Assembly (NCBI RefSeq): GCF_008326305.1
Contig: NZ_BIXY01000011.1
Location: forward strand, 1 to 64,000
Length of the DNA stretch: 64,000 nt
Source: Dictyobacter arantiisoli
Lineage (GTDB): Bacteria; Chloroflexota; Ktedonobacteria; Ktedonobacterales; Ktedonobacteraceae
Reading direction: 5' to 3'
Shown: positions 8,306-16,888 of the stretch, in pieces
Layout of the letters: every line of letters begins with the position of its first letter
Position numbering within the stretch: the stretch's first letter is position 1
Notes under the pieces: model-generated
Seen by the model: the letters and a program-made list of their open reading frames with translations, nothing else
Databases searched by the model: none
What the model was told of the DNA's origin: nothing
Translations under genes and position numbers: made by a program

Positions 8306-8335
8306 AAGGGTGTGCCGTATGGCACACCCTTCTTT
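8306..8335 (+). terminator. Intrinsic terminator of the ars operon
   Basis: An 11-bp perfect stem AAGGGTGTGCC with GTAT loop (8306-8331) followed by TCTTTGTT, 35 bp after the arsM stop. Confidence 0.85.
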
Positions 8336-8587
8336 GTTGGCGTTTGTTCGCCAGAACAACAAGAGATGCGCTACCTTCCTAACTAGCTAGAAGGATATTG
8401 GCAAAAGTGTTCGATGGTTGAGGAAAACTACCATCATCAGCAGGCCGAAGCCGCCGCAGCGGTCACCGTTCCTCAGTAAGTATTGGTCTGGTTATAAATA
8501 AGCTATTGGCTCTTGCCATAACGATATTCGTCAATTATGCTTGAGAAGAGGATATGTATCCATTTATGGCTATATGAAGGAGAGAAG
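8336..8587. other. Intergenic gap between the ars operon and the molybdoenzyme
   Basis: No recognised gene. A 21-codon open frame at 8414-8479 (rich in His, Gln and Ala) has no convincing ribosome site and may be a gene relic. The downstream leader carries ATGAAGGAGAGAAG directly before ATG 8588. Confidence 0.4.
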
Positions 8588-10669
8588 ATGAGCGGGAGAC
8601 GACAGATTACGACGATGTGTCCAATGAATTGTACGCCTACTCAATGTGGCATGAAGGTTGAGGTTGAGGATAACAGGCTTTTGTCGCTCAAGGGTGATCA
8701 AGAGAATCCAGATAGCCGGGGCTTTCTCTGTATCAGGGGGCAAGCTTCACAGGAGATCTTTGAGAATCCGAAACGGCTGCTACGTCCGCTACGCCGCGTG
8801 GGTGCTCGGGGTGAGGATAAATGGGAGGCTTGCTCATGGGATGAGGCATATACCATGATGGTCGATGCGATCCAGCAGACACAGCCTGAACGCGTGGGAC
8901 TCTGGCGGGGACATGGCATAGGTACAACAGGGCCTATAAATGGTACGTTGCTCAATCGCTTTGGCATGCTGGGCGGTTTCCAGCAGTGGGTAACTGCGAT
9001 TGTGTGCTGGGCGATGGGCGGCTATGGCCTGGGCCTGACAGGCTTGTTGAAGACGAATACGAAAGAGGATATGGCGGCTCATGCGCAGACGATTGTACTC
9101 TGGGGCGCGACGCTAGCGAGCCAACCTGATCTCGCGCCACACCTCATCAAGGCGCGTAAACGTGGGGCCTATGTGATTCAGATCGATACACGCCGCACCG
9201 AGACATCCCGTCATGCCGATGAGGTGATCCTGCTCCCGCCCGGTAGCGATGCCGCGCTCGCTCTGGCACTGGCACATGTGATCGTGCAAGAAGGGCTTCA
9301 TGATCAAGCATTTATTGATCAACACACCCTTGGTTTCGCGGCTTTTGCTACCCATCTTGAACAGTACACACCAGAATGGGCGAGCACGATCACGGGCATT
9401 GAGCCGGAGCGCATTCATGATCTCGCGCGCCGCTATGCCACACAGAGGCCCGCAACCATCGTGCTGGGCGGCAGTTCTATGTTTAAACACCAACATGGCT
9501 GGGAGCCGAGCCGAACCATCTCCTGCTTGCCTGCTCTTACCGGACAGGTGGGAATTGCGGGCGGCGGGATGGGACAACGCCACGGCGGCAGTCCAGAGAG
9601 TATCGGCTTTGCCAGTCCCCTGACAGATGTGTCCTCAATGCTGCCTGATGAGCTGGCGATCCCCAGCCATATGACAAGCATTACAGAGGCGTTGACTGCT
9701 GGTCAGCTTGATGTACTGTTCTCCTTTGGGAGCAATATGCTCTCCACGTTTGCCGATACCAACAAACTCGCCCGTGGACTGGACCAGGTCAAGCTGGTTG
9801 TTTCCTATGATCTCTTTATGAACGAGACGGCCCGGCGGTTCGCTGATCTTGTTTTGCCTGCCACCGCCTGGCTGGAAAGTATCGGATTGAAGCAGACTGG
9901 CAGCCATATTTATCTGATGGAGCAGGCGCTCAAGCCAGCGGGCGAGTGTCGTTCCCTGATTAGCATTTTGCGCGAGCTGGCACAGAGGCTCAAGATAGCC
10001 AATTTCTTTCCCTGGCAGGATGAGGAGGATTATATCAATGCCTTCCTGAGCAAACAAACCACCGCATCTGGCGCACCACTGACAGTAGAGATACTGCGCC
10101 AGCACGGAGGATACCGGGAGAAGAATGGTCTTTCGCATATCGCTTACCAGGAGCACAGCTATGCAACGCCCTCCCACAAGATCGAGTTCTGGAGTGAGCG
10201 CGCCCGGGAGGCTGGATTATCTCCCCTACCATCCTACACAGCTCCCGAACGTGAGGAATATCCACTGCGCTTCTGTCAGGGACGCACGCTCACGGCCTTC
10301 CATGCCTTCTTTGATGAGGGACAGGCACTCCCGACGCTTGCTAAGGCCAATCCGGGACCGCAGCTCTGGATACATCCTCAGGACGCAGAGAGACGCACGA
10401 TAGCCAATGGTGCGCCTATTACGATCTCGAATCAGCGCGGCCAATTTGAAGCTACCGCGCACGTCACCGACGATATCCTGCCCGGCGTGGTCTGGATGCG
10501 CGACGGCTGGATCGGGGTCAATAGCGTTACCAGCGGCGCCCCTATTGTCTCTCTCAGCGCGAATGATATCGTCCCCGGCATCCCTGGTGGGCAGGCAACC
10601 TATGATGCCTGGGTAGAAATAACAGCAAATTCAACAAATAGAGGTATGATGACATCTTCACAGTCGTGA
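8588..10669 (+). CDS. Molybdopterin-dependent oxidoreductase (DMSO reductase family)
   Basis: 693 residues from ATG 8588 (GGAGAGAAG in front; the frame from 8537 lacks a site). A 4Fe-4S motif is at the N-terminus with Cys11, 15, 20 and 48 (CX3CX4CX27C). Mo-bis-MGD domains follow (ETSRHADEVILLPPGSDAALALALAHVIV; SFGSNMLSTFADTNK) and the C-terminal barrel with IHPQDAERRTIANGAPITISNQRG. Cys140 in AIVCWAMGGYG is the likely Mo ligand. There is no Tat signal, so it is probably cytosolic. Subfamilies of this size include formate dehydrogenase-, thiosulfate- and acetylene hydratase-like enzymes. A link to arsenic is suggested only by position and is weakened by the terminator before it. Confidence 0.85.
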   Translation: MSGRRQITTMCPMNCTPTQCGMKVEVEDNRLLSLKGDQENPDSRGFLCIRGQASQEIFENPKRLLRPLRRVGARGEDKWEACSWDEAYTMMVDAIQQTQPERVGLWRGHGIGTTGPINGTLLNRFGMLGGFQQWVTAIVCWAMGGYGLGLTGLLKTNTKEDMAAHAQTIVLWGATLASQPDLAPHLIKARKRGAYVIQIDTRRTETSRHADEVILLPPGSDAALALALAHVIVQEGLHDQAFIDQHTLGFAAFATHLEQYTPEWASTITGIEPERIHDLARRYATQRPATIVLGGSSMFKHQHGWEPSRTISCLPALTGQVGIAGGGMGQRHGGSPESIGFASPLTDVSSMLPDELAIPSHMTSITEALTAGQLDVLFSFGSNMLSTFADTNKLARGLDQVKLVVSYDLFMNETARRFADLVLPATAWLESIGLKQTGSHIYLMEQALKPAGECRSLISILRELAQRLKIANFFPWQDEEDYINAFLSKQTTASGAPLTVEILRQHGGYREKNGLSHIAYQEHSYATPSHKIEFWSERAREAGLSPLPSYTAPEREEYPLRFCQGRTLTAFHAFFDEGQALPTLAKANPGPQLWIHPQDAERRTIANGAPITISNQRGQFEATAHVTDDILPGVVWMRDGWIGVNSVTSGAPIVSLSANDIVPGIPGGQATYDAWVEITANSTNRGMMTSSQS

Positions 10670-10717
10670 ACAAACGATAGCAGTATAAAAAAAGAGACGT
10701 AGGGGCAAACATAGCCA

Positions 10718-10748
10718 GTGCAGAGCTATAGGAAAGAGTGCTCTGCAC
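10718..10748. terminator. Possible terminator hairpin
   Basis: A 9-bp inverted repeat GTGCAGAGC...GCTCTGCAC lies 49 bp after the molybdoenzyme stop. No U-run follows, so it may be a transcript-end stabiliser rather than a true terminator. The remaining bases to 10889 show nothing recognisable. Confidence 0.35.
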
Positions 10749-10889
10749 CGGGTCGCCGGATGATAGATTTATGATAATATCAAACTAATGATTATGTCTT
10801 TGCTGGCTTCCATTCTTTTCAGACTTTTATCGGTTTATCCCTTTCATATCTTTCTGCATATCTGAATGTCGGAATGTCTGGTTCGCTTT

Positions 10890-11528
10890 TTACAAAGGCA
10901 TACCATCGCTCAAGGGTATACCATCGCTATTTTGTAGTAAAGTTACCCGGGTCAGAAATGCGTTCTGGGCACGGAGATGCTTGCGCAAGGCGACACAGAG
11001 GCTATGGGCGATAATCATGTGTTCATCTTCAACCTGCTCGATGGAAGGTCCGGGTACACGGATCGTTAAATCGGCCAGCGCGGCCAGTTGTCCTCCATGA
11101 GGACCAGTCAGGGCGATGATCGGTACAGCAGTCCGTCGGGCTTGATGAGCGGCGGCCAAAATATTGGGCGATTGACCGCTGGTGCTGATAAGGATTACAA
11201 CGTCGTCGGGCCTGACTAAAGCAGCGAGTTGTTCGGAAAAGATACGCTCGTAGGTGGTGTCATTGGCCCAGGCGGTCATCAGCGCAACATTATCGGTTAA
11301 GGCGATGGCGCGAATGGCTGGTATGCCTGCAATCTGGGTTCCTTTTGTCAGATCGCAGGCAAAATGAGAGGCAGTCGCGGCACTGCCACCATTGCCCAGC
11401 AAGAATATTGTATTTCCGCGCTGATAACATGCCAGAAGTATTTCGGCTGCTTGATTGAGCAGGTATACAGGCATCTCATCTATTGAACAGGCCAGCTCAT
11501 GCCAGTATTGCCGTATATCGTCATACAT
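10890..11528 (-). CDS. SIS-domain sugar-phosphate isomerase, GmhA-like
   Basis: 212 residues with a single SIS domain: LLGNGGSAATASHFACDLTKG binds the sugar phosphate, and ISTSGQSPNILAAAHQAR is the second SIS signature. QVEDEHMIIAHSLCVALR corresponds to the active-site E...H segment of sedoheptulose-7-phosphate isomerases. It is the last gene of the ten-gene heptose/glycan operon and more divergent from classic GmhA than the copy at 20313. Start ATG 11528 follows AAGGAAGGA. A role making D-glycero-alpha-D-manno-heptose 7-phosphate for the adjacent HddA-like kinase is plausible. Confidence 0.85.
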   Translation of the reverse strand: MYDDIRQYWHELACSIDEMPVYLLNQAAEILLACYQRGNTIFLLGNGGSAATASHFACDLTKGTQIAGIPAIRAIALTDNVALMTAWANDTTYERIFSEQLAALVRPDDVVILISTSGQSPNILAAAHQARRTAVPIIALTGPHGGQLAALADLTIRVPGPSIEQVEDEHMIIAHSLCVALRKHLRAQNAFLTRVTLLQNSDGIPLSDGMPL

Positions 11529-11567
11529 AACACATCCTTCCTTCCTTTGGTACTATCCTTATCCCGC

Positions 11568-12584
11568 TTACCATGCGTGCTCGCTTACTTGCGGACCGAA
11601 GGTAGCGAACTCGAACTCTAGCTCCTGGAGTCCCTGTTGCGTCAGGTTTTTTCTGACTGCTTGCTGTTGCGGCAGAGGACAATAGAGGAGCAGGAAGCCT
11701 CCTCCGCCCGCGCCGGTGATCTTACCCCCGATAGCACCAGACTGGCGAGCCAACGCATACCAGTGATCAATATCCGAGGTGGTGACGGCTCCTGAGAGGC
11801 TGCGTTTGGCCTGCCAACCTTGATCAAGCAGGTGACCAAAGTGATCCAGCTGGCCTGCCAGGAGTGCTTCTCGCATCTGTGCCGCCAGCTGCTTCATAGC
11901 ATGCAATGTGTCCTGTGTCTTTGCTTCCTCACGGGTACTTTTCTGCTGCGCTCCCAGGATGGTACTTGAGTTATGGGTCAGGCCGGTGGCAAAGAGCAGC
12001 AAGTGCGCATTAAGGGATTGCAGGATGTCAGCAGGAAGCGCTAATGGCCTGGCCTGAACTCCCTGAGCACTGAACTCAAGGGTGTTCAACCCCCCATAGG
12101 CACTGGCATACTGATCTTGTTTACCAATCGGCATCTGCAAACGCTCAATTTCTAGCTGACAGGCCAGCTCGGCAATCTCTGCTGGGCGCAGGGTTCGACC
12201 GCAATAGGTTCCCAGCGCGGCGATAAGAGCAACGGCCAGCGCGCTTGAGGAGCCGAGTCCGCTGCCAGATGGGACCTCTGAGGTCAGGAAAAGATCGATA
12301 TCATCATGTAACCATCCCTGTTCCATAAACCAGGCCAGCGCAGCCCTGGGCAAGGCCAACGGGCGCGCAATCAGTGGTATCCTGCCGCTTTGACAGGTTG
12401 TCCACTCCTGTGTACTCGCGGAATTGATCCCGATGCCTGCCCTTGAACGCTTGCTGATAAACACATAGCAGTAGCGCGTAATGGCGGTACTGAGCACCAG
12501 ACCGCCAAAACGCTCATAATAGGCTGCTAAATCTGTTCCACCACCGCCAAAACTGATCCGGACAGGAGCACGTGCGATGATCAT
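11568..12584 (-). CDS. hddA: GHMP kinase, D-glycero-alpha-D-manno-heptose-7-phosphate kinase-like
   Basis: 338 residues from ATG 12584, where AAAGGGAAATGT provides the ribosome site; the longer frame to 12620 would overlap the upstream gene. The N-terminus RAPVRISFGGGGTDLAAYY is diagnostic of the HddA branch of GHMP kinases. The ATP loop is PSGSGLGSSSALAVALIAAL and the C-terminal motif GKITGAGGGGFLLLYC. It should phosphorylate C1 of heptose 7-phosphate on the GDP-heptose route. No HddC guanylyltransferase is visible nearby. Confidence 0.87.
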   Translation of the reverse strand: MIIARAPVRISFGGGGTDLAAYYERFGGLVLSTAITRYCYVFISKRSRAGIGINSASTQEWTTCQSGRIPLIARPLALPRAALAWFMEQGWLHDDIDLFLTSEVPSGSGLGSSSALAVALIAALGTYCGRTLRPAEIAELACQLEIERLQMPIGKQDQYASAYGGLNTLEFSAQGVQARPLALPADILQSLNAHLLLFATGLTHNSSTILGAQQKSTREEAKTQDTLHAMKQLAAQMREALLAGQLDHFGHLLDQGWQAKRSLSGAVTTSDIDHWYALARQSGAIGGKITGAGGGGFLLLYCPLPQQQAVRKNLTQQGLQELEFEFATFGPQVSEHAW

Positions 12585-12610
12585 ACATTTCCCTTTCTCT
12601 AAACCCGTAT

Positions 12611-13357
12611 CTAAGGCCAACTGGTTTCGGTCGCGGGTGTAATCAGCAATTCCTGGATGTTAGACTCGACTGGCACTCGAGTCGCAAAGACGATCGTCTC
12701 AGCCACGGTAGCAGGCTCCTGCAAGTTTTGTGGATCAGGCATAGGAATGTCCTGTGTGGCAAAGCGGTCAAAGAAATGAGTCTTCATACCTCCAGGAATG
12801 ACTGTGGTGACGCGAATACCATGTGGTCGTCCTTCCACCCCCAATCCCTGCCCGAAGCCGATCAAGCCACGCTTGGAGGCATGATAGGCCGAGGCATTTC
12901 CCCAGGAGCGCAGGGCCGCCGTAGAGGCGACATTGATGATATGACCACCCTGCTGCTTCAAGTGAGGCCACGCCGCCTTGGAAAATAAGAATGGACCGCG
13001 CAAATTAACGCCGATCACTTGATCCCATTGTTCAATGCTCATTTCCTCGACCGATACAGTATGGTCAATCGCAGCGCAGTTGACCACGACATCCAATCTT
13101 CCTAGCTGTTCTACAACCGCCTGTACGGTAGCAAGGACTGCCTGGGCATTACTTACATCACAGGGAAGGGCAATACTCTGCGTGCCTCTGGCTTGCAGTT
13201 CTTCCGCCACACGTTTGACGGCGGACGCATTGAGATCAATACAGGCAATCAGGCTGCCCTCAGCGGCAAAAGCATGGGCCGTGGCTTCACCAAGACCGCT
13301 GCCCGCGCCCGTGATCAATACCACTTTTCCCGCCAGAGAATATGTTTGCTTAACCAT
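12611..13357 (-). CDS. Short-chain dehydrogenase/reductase (classical SDR)
   Basis: 248 residues. The cofactor loop TGAGSGLG is near the N-terminus, Asp (CIDLN) suggests NAD preference, NCAAI follows, catalytic Ser is in INVASTAALRSW and YHASK supplies Tyr and Lys. It lies between the GHMP kinase and a GT4 glycosyltransferase, so it may oxidise, reduce or epimerise a sugar in the same pathway. It is a classical, not an extended, SDR and hence is not HldD. Start ATG 13357 follows AAGGAGAG. Confidence 0.88.
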   Translation of the reverse strand: MVKQTYSLAGKVVLITGAGSGLGEATAHAFAAEGSLIACIDLNASAVKRVAEELQARGTQSIALPCDVSNAQAVLATVQAVVEQLGRLDVVVNCAAIDHTVSVEEMSIEQWDQVIGVNLRGPFLFSKAAWPHLKQQGGHIINVASTAALRSWGNASAYHASKRGLIGFGQGLGVEGRPHGIRVTTVIPGGMKTHFFDRFATQDIPMPDPQNLQEPATVAETIVFATRVPVESNIQELLITPATETSWP

Positions 13358-13435
13358 CAGTCTCTCTCCTTCAAGATCATAAGTAGATAAAGAACAATCA
13401 ATATATATAGCTGCCAGGACAAAAACAGTCGCGCA

Positions 13436-14776
13436 TCAATATTCAGGATCAGACACTGCTACTGCTACGCGTGGGGAGCGCAACTCTGACTGTTGCTCCG
13501 ACTCCGACAGGCTGCTTATCAGCAGATCTGCATAGACAATAGCTGTGTGTAGCGCGGTGGTTGACCAGGAGAATGATTGCTCGACGCGTTGGCGCGCCGT
13601 CTGTCCCATGCTGAGACAAAGCTCTGGAGCTTGCAGGAGTTGTTGCAGGCGCTGAGCCAGGGCCGCAGGATTTTTGGGAGGGATGAGAAAACCGGTCTTG
13701 TTATCAACGACGGTGTAGGTGATGCCTCCCACTGCGGAGCCAATGACTGGACGCCCACAGGCCATACCTTCCAGAGGAGTCAGGCCAAATGGCTCATACC
13801 AGGGGGTAGTAACGACCACGTCGCCCGCGCCATAGTAGTAACACAATACATCCTGCTGGCGTTTGCCGATAAAATGAAGATGCTCACTAATCCCCAGCTC
13901 GGCAGCTAGCTTTTGGAGGACACCAATCTCTGGTGTGACCACGGGATCTGGCTCAACCGTTTCGCCTCCCACAATCAGCAACTTGATCCGTGCGGCAGAT
14001 CCCGCCTGCCTGGCTTCACAGGTAGCGATCAGCTGAGCGACGCCACGTACCACATTACGGATATCTTTGCGGGGCAACAGGCGACCAACATAGGCAACGA
14101 CGAAAGCAGAAGGATCAAGCCCCACCACACTTCGGGCCTCTGCGCGCTCGACAGGATGGAAGATTTCAGTATTGACGGCTGAAGGGATAACGATGACTTT
14201 TTGGGGATCGGCCCCGTAATCTTCAATCAGTTCCTGCTCCTCGCTGGGACATTGGGCAAGCAGGCGATCCACAGATTGGATGATTTGCGTTTCGACGGCG
14301 ATACGCTCACCGGGACTGCTATCCATGTCGCCCTGGTTGCGCTGCTTGGTTTTGCCCATAGCATGAAAGATGTGGACAACAGGGATGCCCAGTCGTTGCT
14401 TCAACTCGATTGCCACCCAGCCCGACATCCAGAAGTTACTATGGATCAGATCATAGCTGCTCTGCTCACGGTCAATAATGTGCAGGATATTATCGCGAAA
14501 AGCTGGCATGTAGGGCCAGAGGAGATCCTTGGGGAGCGTATCCAGAGGGCCAGCGATGACCGAGATCACGCGGACGCCGGGTGCCCAATCCACAATCTCT
14601 GGGATGGCCGCAGCATCGCGGCGTGTGAATATGTCTACTTGATAGCCAAACGAGGCAAGCTGAGAACTGACCTCACTGACATAAACATTCTGGCCGCCTG
14701 CATCCGCTCCGCCGCGTAGCGCGAGGGGGCTGGCATGCTCGCTCAAAAAAGCAATTCTTTGTATTCTTCTATCCAT
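13436..14776 (-). CDS. GT4 glycosyltransferase
   Basis: 446 residues with the GT-B fold. The N-terminal acceptor domain starts IAFLSEHASPLALRGGADAGGQNVYVSEV, the sucrose-synthase/MshA-like loop. The donor domain has FVVAYVGRLLPRKDIRNVV and the E-x7-E motif in TPWYEPFGLTPLEGMACGRPVIG. The donor is probably a nucleotide sugar made by this cluster. A 40-residue tail rich in Ser and Glu follows the fold. Start ATG 14776 has AAGGATTG upstream. Confidence 0.88.
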   Translation of the reverse strand: MDRRIQRIAFLSEHASPLALRGGADAGGQNVYVSEVSSQLASFGYQVDIFTRRDAAAIPEIVDWAPGVRVISVIAGPLDTLPKDLLWPYMPAFRDNILHIIDREQSSYDLIHSNFWMSGWVAIELKQRLGIPVVHIFHAMGKTKQRNQGDMDSSPGERIAVETQIIQSVDRLLAQCPSEEQELIEDYGADPQKVIVIPSAVNTEIFHPVERAEARSVVGLDPSAFVVAYVGRLLPRKDIRNVVRGVAQLIATCEARQAGSAARIKLLIVGGETVEPDPVVTPEIGVLQKLAAELGISEHLHFIGKRQQDVLCYYYGAGDVVVTTPWYEPFGLTPLEGMACGRPVIGSAVGGITYTVVDNKTGFLIPPKNPAALAQRLQQLLQAPELCLSMGQTARQRVEQSFSWSTTALHTAIVYADLLISSLSESEQQSELRSPRVAVAVSDPEY

Positions 14777-14793
14777 CTTTTCGCAATCCTTGT

Positions 14794-15777
14794 TTAGAAC
14801 ACACTACGCTGGGAGGCTACAGGCTGTTCGCGCTCACCTGTGACCAGGGCAAATGCGGCATTCCAATCCCGACTAAATCGCTCCAGACTGAAGCGGGTCA
14901 GGGCCACCTGACGCGCTCGCTCGCCCATGCGGCGCGCATCTTCTGGATACGCCAGCAAGTGGCGCATATGCTCAAGCAATTCTTCGCTATTACAGGAAAT
15001 ATAACCACTCTTGCCGTTTTCAATCACGGTCGGTAGCTCGGTTGTCGCCAGGGCCACAACAGGCATACCAATCGTCATGGCTTCAATCACAGCCAGCGGC
15101 AGGCTGGTATAGCGAATAGGACTGAACAGGAAACGATAGGCGGAGATGCGCTGATGAAGATGGCGATAGGCGACATCTCCAAGACCACCAAACTCTTCGG
15201 TCTGCATACCCACCGCATCCAATGGAATGGCCTGGCGCGCCTGTAAAAAGAGATCATATCCAGCAATGCGTGGGCGCTTCTGGATACCATTGATCATAGT
15301 GATGCCACGTTCGAGATGACCGCTATAGCTGACAGCAGGATCAATCGCGACGCTATGTTCAATTACCCTGCTTGGCGTGCGGCCATTGTCCCACATCAAA
15401 CGGTTGTAGTGCGTCACATGAACCAGCAAGACTGCGGGATCGTCAATAGGATGACAGGTGTCAACGGGATGTGGTCGCGGCGTGTTATGTTCCAGATAGA
15501 TCCTGGGCAGTTGGCGCTGCTGCGGACTTAAAATCTCGTCCTGATCCTCGAAATAGTTCTTAGGCGTCTGAAAGATAATCAGATCAAGCTGAAGGTTGCG
15601 CACCTCTTGGGCGGGCACTTCATGCACATAAGCAGGTAGATCAAAGGTAGGACCTCTGCCACCGTAGCCTTCGGGGCGGTCCGGCTTGACGGGCAGATAC
15701 CAATCATGCTCGATACGCGCCAGGGTATTGAGATAGCTGCCATGAATGTGCCAGATCAGGATTTTCAATCTTCGCAT
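14794..15777 (-). CDS. GT4-like glycosyltransferase
   Basis: 327 residues from ATG 15777 (GAGGAA at 6 nt); a GTG two codons earlier would sit on the ribosome site. The N-terminal half is unusual (ILIWHIHGSYLNTLARIEHDWYLPVK), but the C-terminal half is a GT-B donor domain: FLFSPIRYTSLPLAVIEAMTIGMPVVALATTELPTVIENG with E-x7-E-like acidic residues, then MGERARQVALTRFSLERFSRDWNAAF. It is separated from the neighbouring GT4 by 17 bp and the two act in the same operon. Confidence 0.82.
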   Translation of the reverse strand: MRRLKILIWHIHGSYLNTLARIEHDWYLPVKPDRPEGYGGRGPTFDLPAYVHEVPAQEVRNLQLDLIIFQTPKNYFEDQDEILSPQQRQLPRIYLEHNTPRPHPVDTCHPIDDPAVLLVHVTHYNRLMWDNGRTPSRVIEHSVAIDPAVSYSGHLERGITMINGIQKRPRIAGYDLFLQARQAIPLDAVGMQTEEFGGLGDVAYRHLHQRISAYRFLFSPIRYTSLPLAVIEAMTIGMPVVALATTELPTVIENGKSGYISCNSEELLEHMRHLLAYPEDARRMGERARQVALTRFSLERFSRDWNAAFALVTGEREQPVASQRSVF

Positions 15778-15802
15778 TTCCACTTCCTCACGCTATGAAA
15801 GA

Positions 15803-16888
15803 TCAGGCATGCGACCGCTGCATGCCACGGTTGTCACGGTTGTCACGGCTACAGGTTGCGAGCAGTTTTTCCGCGCTGGCAATAACCTCAGATGGCGCAA
15901 GCCAGCGTAAGCAACGATGATCAATCGGGCATTCCCAGTAATCACAGGGACTACAGGGGACCGGGCGTCGCAAGGCGTGACGGATGGTCTGATCCAGCGG
16001 TGCCCAGCGTCGGTAGTCAGCAGGACCAAACAGCGTGATCCCAGGACAACACACGGCCTCGGCGATATGGGCGGGTCCTGTATCATTACTCACAAACAAA
16101 TCCAGGCGACTGAGCAGCGCCGCCAGTCCTCCCAACGAGGTTTTGCCGACCAGATTCAGAGCGGGAACATGCATATATGAAAGCACATCCAGTACTGTTG
16201 TCTCGTCAGCTTCAACACCGGTCAAGATGATTTGAGCAGCGTATCTCTGTGCGAGCGTATCAGCTACGCGGGCAAAGTACTCGGCAGGCCAGCGGCGCGC
16301 CGCTGGACGCGCTCCCGGATGCAGACCAATCACAGGACGATCTATAGCAACCAGTGGAGCCAGCAATGCAGCCGCCTCCCATTGATCCTGCGCCTGCAAC
16401 GGAAATTCCAGCCGGGGATCAAGCTCGCTACAGCCTACCAGGGCCGCCAGCCCAAGGTTGCGCTGTACTTCTGGCAAAGTTTCAGGATATTCAGCCGCCA
16501 GTGTTAAACCGCTCGGCGGACGTCCTTTGTAATAGCCAGCGGTTCTCTTGCCATGCAGGGCCAGCGCCAGAGGATTGCTGCTCTGTCCGCTGCCATGCAT
16601 CTGTAGCACCAGATCATAGTTGCGCGCACGCTGCTCCTCGATAAAACGCTGCGTCCTTTCCTCATCTACAACTACTTCATTGAGACCAGGATAGCCAGCA
16701 AACTCGACAAAGTGATCCAGATAGCAGCGATAGCGCTCGACAAACGCCGCCGCCCATGGCAGACCGATCAAGGTAATCTCAGCAGCCGGGAATTGCGCTC
16801 GTAACGCACGCAAAGCTGGCACGGCAACCAGCAGATCACCCAGTTGTAAAGCACGAAATATAGCAATCGAGCAAAGAGTGCTATCCAA
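15803..16888 (-). CDS. GT9 heptosyltransferase-like glycosyltransferase
   Basis: 361 residues from TTG 16888 (GGAG upstream), overlapping the preceding gene by 8 bp. GT9 hallmarks: IFRALQLGDLLVAVPALRALRAQFP at the N-terminus, IGLHPGARPAARRWPAEYFARVAD, and DLFVSNDTGPAHIAEAVCCPGITLFGP, the ADP-heptose binding loop. Cysteines in CSPCDYWECPIDHRCL form a conserved C-terminal pattern of GT9 proteins from non-enteric bacteria. It probably transfers a heptose from the nucleotide sugar made by HldE. Confidence 0.88.
   Translation of the reverse strand: MDSTLCSIAIFRALQLGDLLVAVPALRALRAQFPAAEITLIGLPWAAAFVERYRCYLDHFVEFAGYPGLNEVVVDEERTQRFIEEQRARNYDLVLQMHGSGQSSNPLALALHGKRTAGYYKGRPPSGLTLAAEYPETLPEVQRNLGLAALVGCSELDPRLEFPLQAQDQWEAAALLAPLVAIDRPVIGLHPGARPAARRWPAEYFARVADTLAQRYAAQIILTGVEADETTVLDVLSYMHVPALNLVGKTSLGGLAALLSRLDLFVSNDTGPAHIAEAVCCPGITLFGPADYRRWAPLDQTIRHALRRPVPCSPCDYWECPIDHRCLRWLAPSEVIASAEKLLATCSRDNRDNRGMQRSHA

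Noticed and set aside
8588-10669. Molybdoenzyme as arsenite oxidase or ArrA
   Set aside because: No Rieske or ferredoxin partner, no Tat signal, size and Fe-S spacing do not fit, and a terminator separates it from the ars operon.
12611-13357. SDR gene as HldD (ADP-heptose 6-epimerase)
   Set aside because: Classical short SDR with YHASK and 248 residues; HldD is an extended SDR of about 310 residues.
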